Shown: positions 15,617 through 22,961, numbered from the stretch's first letter. The stretch is 30,687 bases of DNA from Methanobacteriota archaeon (GCA_005878665.1 VBLR01000121.1:1-30687), one strand, 5' to 3'. Program-made: numbers and translations. The notes: generated by a model from the sequence alone, not told the origin.

Positions 15617-15691
15617 GCCCGCGTAGGCTAGTTTGGACGAGACTTCCAGGCTTCGGACCTGGGGACTGGGGTTCGAATCCCCACGCGGGCG
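15617..15691 (+). tRNA. tRNA-Arg (anticodon UCG)
   Basis: Seventy-five bases fold as a tRNA. The acceptor GCCCGCG pairs fully with CGCGGGC. The anticodon stem is CCAGG/CCTGG with loop CTTCGGA (anticodon TCG, reading CGA), and the T stem is TGGGG/CCCCA with loop TTCGAAT. The discriminator is G and no CCA is encoded, as usual in archaea. The D-stem is weak (GGCT against GACT or AGAC, with a mismatch either way). No intron is present. Confidence 0.88.
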
Positions 15692-15756
15692 TCCTCTCCC
15701 GATCTTTTCCCCGGCGCAGACTCACGACGGATGCGAGCTAACCGCAGTCCCGGCGA

Positions 15757-16140
15757 CTAGTCCCCAATGTGTTTTCGGTAACCCGCAGCGTCCATGAGCG
15801 CACCCGGTTGCACAGGCTCCGCGGGCTCGAGGACGACCATCCAGCCTTCGCCGTACGGATCCTTGTTCACGAGCTCGGGCTTGTCCACGAGGGCTTTGTT
15901 GACATCGACGACTTTTCCACTGATCGGTGAGAAAATCTCGCTGACGGCCTTCACCGATTCGACGGTCCCGATCGGCTCTCCCTGCTTGACGGTCTTTCCG
16001 GCCGGTGGCAGCTCGACGTACACGACATCCGTCAGCTGATCCTGAGCGAAGTCCGTAATCCCAATCCGCGCGCGTTTGCCCTCGATCTTCGCCCATTCAT
16101 GGTCTTTCGTGTAACGAAGCCCTTCCGGGACGTTCGACAA
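15757..16140 (-). CDS. gcvH: Glycine cleavage system H protein
   Basis: Lipoyl carrier of the glycine cleavage complex, 127 residues, the usual length. The start region SNVPEGLRYTKDHEWAK is characteristic, and the lipoylated lysine is in ESVKAVSE near residue 60. DVVYVELPPAGKTV and DPYGEGWMVVLEP also match. The TTG at 16140 is chosen: GGGGTC lies just before it, it gives the family N-terminus, and no ATG or GTG lies nearby in frame; the frame remains open further upstream as non-family sequence. The P and T subunits are not in this window, so the gene stands apart from its partners; lone GcvH proteins can also act in lipoate relay. It lies after the small membrane protein on the same strand. 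Confidence 0.92.
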   Translation of the reverse strand: MSNVPEGLRYTKDHEWAKIEGKRARIGITDFAQDQLTDVVYVELPPAGKTVKQGEPIGTVESVKAVSEIFSPISGKVVDVNKALVDKPELVNKDPYGEGWMVVLEPAEPVQPGALMDAAGYRKHIGD

Positions 16141-16235
16141 TTCGACCCCAACTGGACCGCCTCGATACGGCCTTGCGGATATGAGGGTTTCGTGCTCCCT
16201 CTCCGCCCGGCTCAGATACCGCGGGATGCGCCGAC

Positions 16236-16424
16236 CTACCGGCCTTTCCAGTTCGCGCCCCACGCCTGGTGGACGAAAATCTCCTCGCTGTGAATCTTGT
16301 GGATGTGATGCACAACCACCAGCAGCGCGAAGAGCGCGAACCCGCTGATCGTGAGGAGAAGGTACGTGGGATTCCCCAGGATCGTGGAGAAGATACTGCC
16401 CAACGTGCCGAGCGGGTCAGCCAT
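16236..16424 (-). CDS. Small single-TM membrane protein
   Basis: A 62-residue protein of unknown family. A hydrophobic helix at about residues 16-39 (NPTYLLLTISGFALFALLVV) is followed by a histidine-rich segment VHHIHKIHSEE and a C-terminal FVHQAWGANWKGR. The four closely spaced histidines could bind a metal or heme at the membrane surface (inference). Its ATG at 16424 overlaps the end of the methyltransferase gene by eight bases, so it is translated from the same mRNA. The next gene, gcvH, begins about 95 bases downstream. The overlap, plausible membrane topology and conserved-looking composition support a true gene despite its size. Confidence 0.65.
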   Translation of the reverse strand: MADPLGTLGSIFSTILGNPTYLLLTISGFALFALLVVVHHIHKIHSEEIFVHQAWGANWKGR

Positions 16425-17079
16425 TCGATCGTGCCTGTGCGAACCAGTTTCCCGCACCGTGGAAAAACCTTTCTCCGTGAAGCCCCGATCCGATAATTAA
16501 TCGCTCCAACTCGCCCTCCTGGAACAGATGGTAAAACCGCGACACAACGGTCTTGTCGGGCATCGTCCACGGCACGTCTACATCACCGCTGATCTCGGGC
16601 GCCGCGAGCTTCGACCGAAAGCGTGGCTGTTCTCGCGCCCACACACTGAGGAACACGGGCGCTTGCTGGCGAAGGACGCGTCGGAGCTCACCCAATGCGG
16701 CGAGCCGATCCGTCTCAAGCGGCAGATGATGCAAGACCGCAATGCACAGGCCTGCGTCGAATGACGCGTCACGGAACGGCAGTTTCGTCGCTTCGCCTCC
16801 GACCCAATCGATGCGCATGGCTTCCGCGGTTCCTCGTTCGCGTGCGCGCCCGATCATCAGGAGGGGCAGGGAGAAGTCGAGCGCCACCGCCTGATTGCCG
16901 CGGTGAGAGAGGATTTTCGCGTGTCGTCCGTTGCCTGCTCCGAGATCGAGAACCCGCGCGTCACGAGGCAATGACTCGATGAACGATCGGACCTCGGGCC
17001 AAGGCTCCCGGCGGCGGGCGGCGAACGATTCTGCGATTCGATCGTAGGTCGCACGGATCTCGGCTTTCGTTCGGACCAT
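16417..17079 (-). CDS. Class I SAM methyltransferase (Trm9/ALKBH8-like)
   Basis: A 220-residue methyltransferase. Motif I is VLDLGAGNGRHAKIL (residues about 42-56), motif II ALDFS, motif IV DASFDAGLCIAVLHHLP. The N-terminal YDRIAESFAARRREPWPEV and the C-terminal tail strongly resemble the Trm9/ALKBH8 group that methylates wobble-uridine side chains in tRNA. FYHLFQEGELERLI matches the Trm9 substrate-side helix. Eukaryotic Trm9 needs Trm112; no Trm112-like gene is seen here. The ATG at 17079 lies 42 bases after the nicotinate phosphoribosyltransferase stop, probably one operon with it and the small membrane protein. A role on small molecules rather than tRNA cannot be excluded. Confidence 0.85.
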   Translation of the reverse strand: MVRTKAEIRATYDRIAESFAARRREPWPEVRSFIESLPRDARVLDLGAGNGRHAKILSHRGNQAVALDFSLPLLMIGRARERGTAEAMRIDWVGGEATKLPFRDASFDAGLCIAVLHHLPLETDRLAALGELRRVLRQQAPVFLSVWAREQPRFRSKLAAPEISGDVDVPWTMPDKTVVSRFYHLFQEGELERLIIGSGLHGERFFHGAGNWFAQARSNG

Positions 17080-17121
17080 TCGAGCGGAGACGTTGGGAGT
17101 GCGCGATAAAGTCTCGCCCGT

Positions 17122-18318
17122 TCACGACTCGAGCGCGGCCCGCTCCGTCTCGTGTAGCGCTCGCTCTCGGATCGCGGCAAGGTCCGGCAAAGGGGCGCTC
17201 ACCCGCCCCCGATCCAGATACCGCGTGTATGCCGGGGCCATCTTCGTTCCGCACGCGGGACACGTCCGCACCCCGATTTCGTACGTACCATCCTTCGGGC
17301 AGCGTTGGAGGTCCTTGCGACCGCCGAACTTGCCCCGCTTCGCCGCGGGCTTGCCATCGACCTCGACAAGGTCCAACGCGAAGTCAATCGTCGGAGCGTT
17401 GCTCAAGCTCGTGCCAACGCCGAAGCCGTCGACGCCTGCCTCCAGGAGTGCGGGTATCGACTTCTCGTCCACGGAGCCCGACGCGAAAATCTTCACGTCC
17501 TTGTGGCCGCGGAGGTCCAGTTCCCAACGCACTTCGCGGACAATCGCGGCGAGGTTCCCGCGTCGTGAGGCCGGAGTATCGAGGCGGATACCAGAGAGGT
17601 CCGGAATCGCCTCGACGGCCATCAATGCCTCCGTCTTCTCGTCGTAGTAGGTGTCGACGAGCGCGATGCGCGGAATCTTCGCTTCGAGGTATTTGTGGAC
17701 CGCCGCGAATGCCTCCCGGGGTCCGCCCATCACGATGACGAGGGCGTGGGGCATCGTCCCGATCGCGGGGACACCGAGAAGATCGGCCCCCAAGGGCGTC
17801 GTGATCGCGTCGAGCCCTCCGATCGTCACGGACCGTTCAATGAGCGGCGCGATGCCCGGATGCATGCGACGCACGCCGAACGACAGGACTTGCTTTCCGT
17901 TCGCGAGCTTTCGAATCCGCGCGGCTTTCGTGGCGATGCCGCTCGCCTGGCAGATCATCCCGAGGACCGGCGTCTCGTACAACGCCCATTCCTCGTACGG
18001 GCCTTCGAGGGTCATCACGGGGAGCGGGATGCCTCGTGGCGTCTTCGGCGGGAAGACGCTGCCTTCCGGGAGGGCCCACAGGCTTACGGCCTTTCCCTCC
18101 AAGAGATGCACGACCTCCTCGAGGCCGCAGAAGATTCCCCACGGCCAGCTGTTTGGCAAGGCGCCGGTCGTGACCTCCGCGACGACGTTGGCGCGGCTCC
18201 GACCCGCCTTCTTCAGGATGTCGAGGGTCCGCACGAAGTAGATGTCCGTCGTCCGTCCCGCCCGGATCTCGTCTGCCGTGGCGATGTAGAAGTCACGACC
18301 CGGTGCGGGCTTGGGCAT
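17122..18318 (-). CDS. pncB: Nicotinate phosphoribosyltransferase, archaeal type
   Basis: Makes nicotinate mononucleotide from nicotinate and phosphoribosyl pyrophosphate in the NAD salvage pathway. At 398 residues it fits the shorter archaeal/bacterial type. Recognisable motifs are LYETPVLGMICQASGIA, FGVRRMHPGIAP (conserved histidine), IALVDTYYDEKTEA, RLDTPASRRGN, KIFASGSVDEKSI and GVDGFGVGTSLSNAP, the phosphate-binding end of the barrel. A C-terminal zinc-ribbon-like pair RCPKD...CPACG (about residues 345-362) is typical of this archaeal group. The ATG at 18318 has GGGAGAA upstream and an AT-rich block (CTCTAATAAA) about 30 bases before. It heads the operon with the methyltransferase. Confidence 0.92.
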   Translation of the reverse strand: MPKPAPGRDFYIATADEIRAGRTTDIYFVRTLDILKKAGRSRANVVAEVTTGALPNSWPWGIFCGLEEVVHLLEGKAVSLWALPEGSVFPPKTPRGIPLPVMTLEGPYEEWALYETPVLGMICQASGIATKAARIRKLANGKQVLSFGVRRMHPGIAPLIERSVTIGGLDAITTPLGADLLGVPAIGTMPHALVIVMGGPREAFAAVHKYLEAKIPRIALVDTYYDEKTEALMAVEAIPDLSGIRLDTPASRRGNLAAIVREVRWELDLRGHKDVKIFASGSVDEKSIPALLEAGVDGFGVGTSLSNAPTIDFALDLVEVDGKPAAKRGKFGGRKDLQRCPKDGTYEIGVRTCPACGTKMAPAYTRYLDRGRVSAPLPDLAAIRERALHETERAALES

Positions 18319-18678
18319 TTCTCCCGAAGCGGCTACTTTCTCCGTTTATTAGAGCTTTTACATTCTGAACACGGACGATCCGGCGGCTTCGAGGGTGGTC
18401 TATCAGGGTGACCGGAACGCTGCACGAATTGCGACCAGGCCGAGCAAGCCGGTCCCCGCCGCGAGGAACAGAAGGTACCACGCGGCCGCGGGCCCCCACG
18501 CGTAGTTCACACTATAACGAAAGCCCACCCCGCGAAATCCGGAGGCCGGATCGAGCAAAAACGGCTCGAGGCCCGGACCGCACGGTCGTCTCTAGTCGAG
18601 CCTTCGCCGCGCGGGAAAAGAACGGGACGGACCGCCATCCGGACGCTCGGCGGCGAAGCGGCGCAAGGGCGGCGCGAG
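18319..18678. other. 360-base intergenic region with possible micro-ORF
   Basis: It holds the promoter of the nicotinate phosphoribosyltransferase (AT-rich 18345-18365), a possible short minus-strand gene (separate entry), and a 9-bp inverted repeat CTTCGCCGC/GCGGCGAAG near 18602-18660 with a loop of about 40 bases that could be a structured end of the trmY transcript. No tRNA, repeat array or longer gene is seen. Confidence 0.5.
18403..18558 (-). CDS. Possible micro-protein with one TM helix
   Basis: An open frame of 51 codons from TTG at 18558, or 35 codons from GTG at 18510, ending TGA at 18403. The C-terminal half is a clean membrane helix (AAAWYLLFLAAGTGLLGLVA) flanked by NYAWGP and a positive tail IRAAFRSP, which satisfies the positive-inside rule. 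No good ribosome site is visible, and the frame extends upstream in sequence that does not look coding. It may be a genuine short membrane protein or chance in GC-rich DNA. Confidence 0.3.
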   Translation of the reverse strand: MLDPASGFRGVGFRYSVNYAWGPAAAWYLLFLAAGTGLLGLVAIRAAFRSP

Positions 18679-19260
18679 TCAGGCTTGCCTTCGATCGAGC
18701 TCGTTCTGAAGGATGGCGATAGCGTGGTCTGTGTGAAGCGCTTGCGGGCCGAGTCCGATGACGAGGGCCCCGCGGTCGGACACAGCCCGTTCCTCGGCCG
18801 GTGTGAGATCTTGATTGTCAGAGAACACGAACGTCGCGTCAACGGGCAGGGTCGCTTGCCGGATGTCCGTCCCGCCCTCCTTAGCATAGACGAACGCGGG
18901 ACCGAGGCGATCGAGCGCCTCCTCGAGACTCATCTGCGAAGCGAACACGCCGGGAGAGATCTCCCGTTCGATTCGGGAGGTATCGACGAGCACTCGTCGC
19001 AAGAGGGCAGCATTGCTGCGGATGTCCGGCTGATAGTTCCGCAGCCGGAAGCCCTCGAGGCGCACGAACCGCGGCGGGTGAGGCGGACCTAGCAGGAGGA
19101 GCCCGACTTCCACATCGCGGCGGAGGTCGTGGGCAAGGTGGAGGGCCGCATTCGCTCCGTTCAGCAAGATGTCCATGCGGCCCGCACCGCCCGCGAGGTC
19201 ATCCAACGGAAAGGCCGGATTCGTGGAGGCTCGATGACCGACGATCAGGAACCGTCGCAC
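18679..19260 (-). CDS. trmY: tRNA pseudouridine(54) N1-methyltransferase TrmY
   Basis: SPOUT-class methyltransferase that converts pseudouridine-54 of archaeal tRNA to N1-methylpseudouridine. 193 residues, typical length. RRFLIVGHRASTNPAFPLDD and LAGGAGRMDILLNGANAALHLAHDLRRD are the family N-terminus; VFSDNQDLTPAEERAV and ALVIGLGPQALHTDHAIAIL form the knotted SAM-binding region. It starts with GTG at 19260; an AT-rich element (AATAAATATATGAC, about 19300-19313) lies 40-50 bases upstream, overlapping the end of mutY. It is on the same strand as mutY but has its own promoter. TrmY is restricted largely to archaea, which supports the taxonomic reading. Confidence 0.93.
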   Translation of the reverse strand: MRRFLIVGHRASTNPAFPLDDLAGGAGRMDILLNGANAALHLAHDLRRDVEVGLLLLGPPHPPRFVRLEGFRLRNYQPDIRSNAALLRRVLVDTSRIEREISPGVFASQMSLEEALDRLGPAFVYAKEGGTDIRQATLPVDATFVFSDNQDLTPAEERAVSDRGALVIGLGPQALHTDHAIAILQNELDRRQA

Positions 19261-19306
19261 GGTCGTCCGATGGATCGTTCCCGCTTAAGGCTTCGGAGTC
19301 ATATAT

Positions 19307-20407
19307 TTATTGGCTGATTTGGATATTATCAGCGCTCCCGAAGGACTCGAGTCCTGCGAGAGCCTGAATGGCCTCACGATGGAACGGCACCAGAGGAAGC
19401 CGCAACGCTTCCTCCCGGAGAATCCAGCGGACCGACTCCGTCCCCTTCGGACGCCCGAGGGGCGAGCAGCGGTAGATCGAACCGGACCACTTCCGGTGGG
19501 AGAAGGTACGGTTCACACGCGACCATCGCGGGCCCACCCGAACCTCGATCCCTGCTTGAGTCCGGATCGAACTCTTGAGATCCGCCGTCTCCGAACGGCC
19601 GCTCCGCTCACCGCCGGGGAGGGCCCACAGTCCGCCCAGTAGTTGTCCTCGTGGCCGCCGGACGACGAGGACCCGGCGGTTGTCGGTCACGAGGGCGAAG
19701 ACGACTGAAACCGCGCGCGGGGACCGGGGTCGAGACGAGATGGGCAGCGTTCGTTCCTCGCCGGCCGCGCGCGCGAGGCAAAGCCGTTCGAGGGGGCAAC
19801 GGATGCACGCCGGGGCGCTCGGTGTACAGACGGTCGCGCCGAGCTCCATCAGGGCCTGATTGAAAGCGCCGGGCTGCTCTGGAGAAACGAGCTTTCCGGC
19901 AATCTCGGTGATCCGCCTCCGGACCGCTCCGCTCGTCACGTTCTCGCGGATCCGGAACAGGCGTGCGATGACCCTGATGACGTTGCCGTCAACGGCCGGC
20001 ACCGGAATTCCGAAGGCGATGCTCGCCACCGCACCGGCGGTGTACGGGCCGATCCCCGGGAGCGCCATCAGGTCGTGGTACGATTGAGGAATCATTCCGT
20101 GATGCCGCTCGACGACGGCTTGCGCGGCTACGTGCAAGTTCCGCGCGCGGCCGTAGAATCCGAGGCCCTCCCAGACGGTAAGGACGTCATCGAAAGGCGC
20201 CGCCGCGAGATCCCGTACGGTGGGGAATCGTTCGAGAAACCGCTCGTAATACGGTGTGCCGCTTGCGATCCGGGTCCGCTGAAGCAGGTATTCGGCGACC
20301 AAGATCCGATAGGGGTCCCGGCTGCGCCGCCATGGGAGGTCTCGGCGATTCGCGCCGTACCAGGAGAGCAGGCGCGAGCGAACATCATCCCGGGAGGGAT
20401 CGCCCAT
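19307..20407 (-). CDS. mutY: A/G-specific adenine DNA glycosylase MutY
   Basis: Removes adenine mispaired with 8-oxoguanine. About 366 residues, full length. LVAEYLLQRTRI carries the catalytic glutamate, LMALPGIGPYTAGAVASIAFG is the helix-hairpin-helix (split: LMALPGIGPYTAG, AVASIAFG), VDGNVIRVIAR supplies the catalytic aspartate, and the Fe-S loop is C-x6-C-x2-C-x5-C (CTPSAPACIRCPLERLC). The C-terminal third (VVFALVTDNRRVLVVRRP, LLGGLWALPGGE) is the NUDIX-like 8-oxoG recognition domain with GLWALPGGE intact. ATG 20407 is preferred; GTG 20416 is three codons longer. A TATA-like element within the palindrome at 20481-20496 gives a leader of roughly 50 bases. It lies directly downstream of ogg on the same strand. 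Confidence 0.93.
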   Translation of the reverse strand: MGDPSRDDVRSRLLSWYGANRRDLPWRRSRDPYRILVAEYLLQRTRIASGTPYYERFLERFPTVRDLAAAPFDDVLTVWEGLGFYGRARNLHVAAQAVVERHHGMIPQSYHDLMALPGIGPYTAGAVASIAFGIPVPAVDGNVIRVIARLFRIRENVTSGAVRRRITEIAGKLVSPEQPGAFNQALMELGATVCTPSAPACIRCPLERLCLARAAGEERTLPISSRPRSPRAVSVVFALVTDNRRVLVVRRPRGQLLGGLWALPGGERSGRSETADLKSSIRTQAGIEVRVGPRWSRVNRTFSHRKWSGSIYRCSPLGRPKGTESVRWILREEALRLPLVPFHREAIQALAGLESFGSADNIQISQ

Positions 20408-20480
20408 CGCCCGCACGATGCGTCGGGAGATACATCAGGATTCGGACCATTGAGCTTCAAACTGGCAAATCCCGCAAGTC

Positions 20481-20496
20481 AACCTTAAACAAGGTT
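20481..20496. promoter_or_regulatory. Inverted repeat over the mutY TATA box
   Basis: AACCTTAAACAAGGTT is a 6-bp perfect inverted repeat with a four-base centre. On the minus strand its centre reads TTGTTTAAGG, the most likely TATA box of mutY. An operator overlapping the core promoter would allow repression, but no cognate regulator is identified. Confidence 0.45.
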
Positions 20497-20544
20497 AACT
20501 CGAGCGACCGCGGTAACGTTCCGCTCGCGTGGTCCTCACGCGTG

Positions 20545-21201
20545 TCACTTGAAGATCTCGCCCGTCTCGCGGCTCCAGAAAAGTAGGTCGAGCGCCGCCA
20601 TCGGAATCCCGATCTCCTCCGAGAAGCTCTCGATTCGCCTCTCGATGTCCAAGTATCGCTTCGGAGTCAAGGTCCGAGGTAGCCGACGCAGGACGCCGTG
20701 ACGGATCAGATTCCGGAGGATATGTCGGTCCAAGATGGCGAGGTCCTCCCCGCGGCCCGTGTTCCGCAGGAAATGGCTGGCCTCTTTCAACCCTAAACCG
20801 TGGACTTCGCGGACGAGCCACCCGCGAGCGTCCTTCGAGGACGGGAACGAATCCAGCGTCTTGGCGAGTTCCCCGTGGCCCTGCGGAAAGAATCGCTCCC
20901 TCGCCCGGACGATGAAGGCGGCTTTGTGATTGTGGAATCGGGTCCGATGACGCAAGAATGTCGCAATCTCGTCGGGCCCACCGGACCATAGGAGCTGGGT
21001 CGTCCGGAGGGCGGCGACCGCCGAGTCGGACGCGCGGGCTTTGGACTGAATCGCCACGATGCAGAAACATAGTTCTTCGAAGAGCCGCTCGTCTGCTTTG
21101 TGTCCGGTGCGGCGGAAATCTTCCAGTCTGGCGCGGATCGCGTCCTGCTTTGCCTCGTACTCGGCGCGCAGACCGTCGATATCCCGATACCGCGGTTTCA
21201 A
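20545..21201 (-). CDS. ogg: N-glycosylase/DNA lyase, Ogg2 type
   Basis: Excises 8-oxoguanine opposite cytosine and nicks the abasic site. 218 residues, as expected for the archaeal Ogg2 group. FEELCFCIVAIQSKARASDSA is the N-terminal family motif (split: FEELCFCIVAIQ, SKARASDSA). GWLVREVHGLGLKEASHFLRN is the helix-hairpin-helix with the catalytic lysine in GLKEASHF, DLAILDRHILRNL holds the catalytic aspartate, and LDLLFWSRETGEIFK is the typical C-terminus. The TTG at 21201 is the best-placed start: the frame upstream crosses the likely transcription start near 21265, ruling out GTG 21280. It shares a palindromic TATA with the divergent sodN, suggesting joint control of superoxide removal and repair. 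Confidence 0.9.
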   Translation of the reverse strand: MKPRYRDIDGLRAEYEAKQDAIRARLEDFRRTGHKADERLFEELCFCIVAIQSKARASDSAVAALRTTQLLWSGGPDEIATFLRHRTRFHNHKAAFIVRARERFFPQGHGELAKTLDSFPSSKDARGWLVREVHGLGLKEASHFLRNTGRGEDLAILDRHILRNLIRHGVLRRLPRTLTPKRYLDIERRIESFSEEIGIPMAALDLLFWSRETGEIFK

Positions 21202-21285
21202 CGGGTCTGCGAATCCGATGGGGGACGATAAGATTGGCGGGATTGACCGACCCCTGCCGACCCCTAAGGGCTCACCTCGCCGCAC

Positions 21286-21296
21286 GTTTAAATAAC
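21286..21296. promoter_or_regulatory. Shared bidirectional TATA box for sodN and ogg
   Basis: GTTTAAATAAC is nearly self-complementary (TTTAAA core), so it can recruit TBP in either direction. The sodN ATG is at 21318, about 27 bases from the centre, implying a leaderless message. The predicted minus-strand start near 21265 leaves a leader of roughly 65 bases to the ogg TTG. Confidence 0.65.
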
Positions 21297-21317
21297 CGAA
21301 TCCGCTACGAGGCGACC

Positions 21318-21839
21318 ATGTCACTGCTGTACTTGCTGGCCCGCTGGCTCGACCGCATTTCTCCGGCTCCGATCGCATATGCGCACTGCGACATCCCCTG
21401 CGGCATCTACGATCCGCACCACGCGCAACTCGCTGCCCACACGGTCGTCCGAATGGTCGACCTGATCAACCAGCTCGAGAAGCCCGGATCCAGCTCCACG
21501 CCGGACCAGCGTCAGGAGTACACGAACAAACTCGCGCGGTACATCGCGACGAAGGAGCAGCACTCCGAGATCGCCAAGAACGAGGTTCGAATCCTCTGGG
21601 GCGACTACTTCAAGCCGGAGCACCTGAAGACGTTCCCGGAACTCCACGATCTCGTGTGGAAGGCGCTCAAGTCCGGCTCGAAGGCCCGTCAGGAGATCAA
21701 CCTCCAGGCGGCCGAGGACCTCCTGAAGGCGACGAACGACATCGCGTCCATCTATTGGAAGACGAAAGGATTCGAGACGATCACCGCCAAGGCACCGTAC
21801 CCGACGGAGCGCCTCACCGTCTACCCAAAGTTCAAGTGA
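21318..21839 (+). CDS. sodN: Nickel superoxide dismutase precursor
   Basis: Converts superoxide to oxygen and hydrogen peroxide using nickel. The 173-residue precursor has a 22-residue leader, then HCDIPCGIYDPHHAQ, the nickel hook. After cleavage His23 becomes the new N-terminus, with Cys24 and Cys28 as thiolate ligands, Pro27 and the hook tyrosine conserved. The helical bundle that follows (TVVRMVDLINQLEK, KEQHSEIAKNEVRILWGDYFKPEHL) matches NiSOD. Mature length is 151 residues, slightly above the bacterial 117. The leader (SLLYLLARWLDRISPAPIAYA) is longer and more hydrophobic than most, perhaps only a propeptide for the next-door protease. A leaderless ATG at 21318 follows the shared TATA box. 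NiSOD is known mainly from bacteria and some marine or soil archaea. Confidence 0.95.
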   Translation: MSLLYLLARWLDRISPAPIAYAHCDIPCGIYDPHHAQLAAHTVVRMVDLINQLEKPGSSSTPDQRQEYTNKLARYIATKEQHSEIAKNEVRILWGDYFKPEHLKTFPELHDLVWKALKSGSKARQEINLQAAEDLLKATNDIASIYWKTKGFETITAKAPYPTERLTVYPKFK

Positions 21840-21850
21840 CCCCGTCCGCG

Positions 21851-22153
21851 ATGTTTCCGCTCCGCCGCTTTCGCGTCGAAGACGACAGCATGAGGCCCGC
21901 GCTCGAACCGGGGGATTACGTCCTCGTGAACCGATGGGCGTACAAGTTCCGGCCGCCGGCGAAAGGGGATCTCGTCGTCGTACGGGACCCGGAGACGCCG
22001 GATCGATTTCTGGTGAAACGAGTTTCCGACGCCTCCGATGCCGGCGAAATCCGTGTCGTGGGCGACAACTCGAACCGAAGCCGAGACAGCCGCTCGTTTG
22101 GGCCCATCGACCACCTAGAAATCATCGGGAAGGTCTGGATCCGGCTACGTTAA
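21851..22153 (+). CDS. sodX: Nickel superoxide dismutase maturation protease
   Basis: S26-family (signal-peptidase-like) protease of 100 residues that trims the NiSOD propeptide so the metal hook gains its free histidine. The nucleophile serine is in VEDDSMRPAL (about residue 13) and the general-base lysine in DRFLVKRVSD (about residue 57). GDYVLVNRWAYKFRPPAKGDLVVV and VVGDNSNRSRDSRSFGPI (both typical) complete the fold; no membrane helix is present, consistent with a cytosolic SodX. The ATG at 21851 lies 11 bases past the sodN stop; a GTG at 21836, overlapping that stop, is in frame and would add five residues. The adjacency confirms the NiSOD call. Confidence 0.92.
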   Translation: MFPLRRFRVEDDSMRPALEPGDYVLVNRWAYKFRPPAKGDLVVVRDPETPDRFLVKRVSDASDAGEIRVVGDNSNRSRDSRSFGPIDHLEIIGKVWIRLR

Positions 22154-22166
22154 GCCACGGCAGGAC

Positions 22167-22961
22167 TCAGTCCCACTTCTCGAACCGGACGTAGGCGAAG
22201 CCGAGGCGCTGACAGAGATTCTTCACGTCCTCGACCATGTCGTGCAAGCCACAGATGAAGACTTGCTTGCTCCCGTAGTCCGTGATATCGTTCTCGATGA
22301 CCTTCTGAACGTAGCCCACGCGGCCTTTCCAATCCGGCGTCTCGGGACGCGAGACGGTCGGGTAGAAGTGAAAATTCGAATGCTCCCGCTCCCACTTCTC
22401 GATGAGGCTGCGGTAGATCAGGTCGTGCACGTATCGCACGCCGAAGACGACGTGGAACTCATGGCCCCGGTCGAGGCCTTGCGCCCAGATGTGGCCCATC
22501 ATCGCGATGAACGGCGCGACCCCTGTCCCCGTCGCCACGAACACGGTGTCGTACTGAATCGGCTCCGGGATCACGAAGCGGCCTAACGGGCCAATCGACT
22601 GGAGCTTCGTCCCCGGAGAGACGTGGTAGAGGTAGTTCGACATGAACCCGCCTTCCACAATCTTGATGCAGAGTTCGAGGTAATCCTTGTTCTCCGGCCA
22701 CGACGCGATCGAATACGGGCGGGAGATGCGCTTGCCGTCTTTCTCCGCAAAGATCGAGATGAACTGGCCCGGTTCGAAGTCAAACACGGGCTCATTCTCG
22801 AACGTGAACCGGATGAGATACGTCTGCGGGTACTTCGGAGCGATATCGAAAACTTCCTTGACGATCACGGTGTGCTTGCCGGATCGGAACTTCACCGGCG
22901 GCTCCTGAACGGCGGGCTTTGGCACCGCCACCGCCTTCGCCGGAACCGTCCCGCGAATCAT
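22167..22961 (-). CDS. FAD/NAD(P)-binding oxidoreductase, ferredoxin reductase-like
   Basis: A 264-residue flavoprotein of the ferredoxin-NADP reductase fold. SRPYSIAS (residues about 84-91) binds FAD, FVATGTGVAPFIAMMG is the NAD(P) phosphate loop, and VFICGLHDMVEDVK holds the conserved CG motif. The C-terminal YVRFEKWD ends in tryptophan-aspartate, close to the aromatic tail that stacks on flavin in FNRs. A 30-residue Pro/Ala/Lys-rich N-terminal extension (AKAVAVPKPAVQEPPV) precedes the barrel. ATG 22961 sits about 27 bases from a TATA-like TTTAAATC (22988-22995), implying a near-leaderless mRNA. Its partner is unknown. It is convergent with sodX, so not co-transcribed. Confidence 0.9.
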   Translation of the reverse strand: MIRGTVPAKAVAVPKPAVQEPPVKFRSGKHTVIVKEVFDIAPKYPQTYLIRFTFENEPVFDFEPGQFISIFAEKDGKRISRPYSIASWPENKDYLELCIKIVEGGFMSNYLYHVSPGTKLQSIGPLGRFVIPEPIQYDTVFVATGTGVAPFIAMMGHIWAQGLDRGHEFHVVFGVRYVHDLIYRSLIEKWEREHSNFHFYPTVSRPETPDWKGRVGYVQKVIENDITDYGSKQVFICGLHDMVEDVKNLCQRLGFAYVRFEKWD

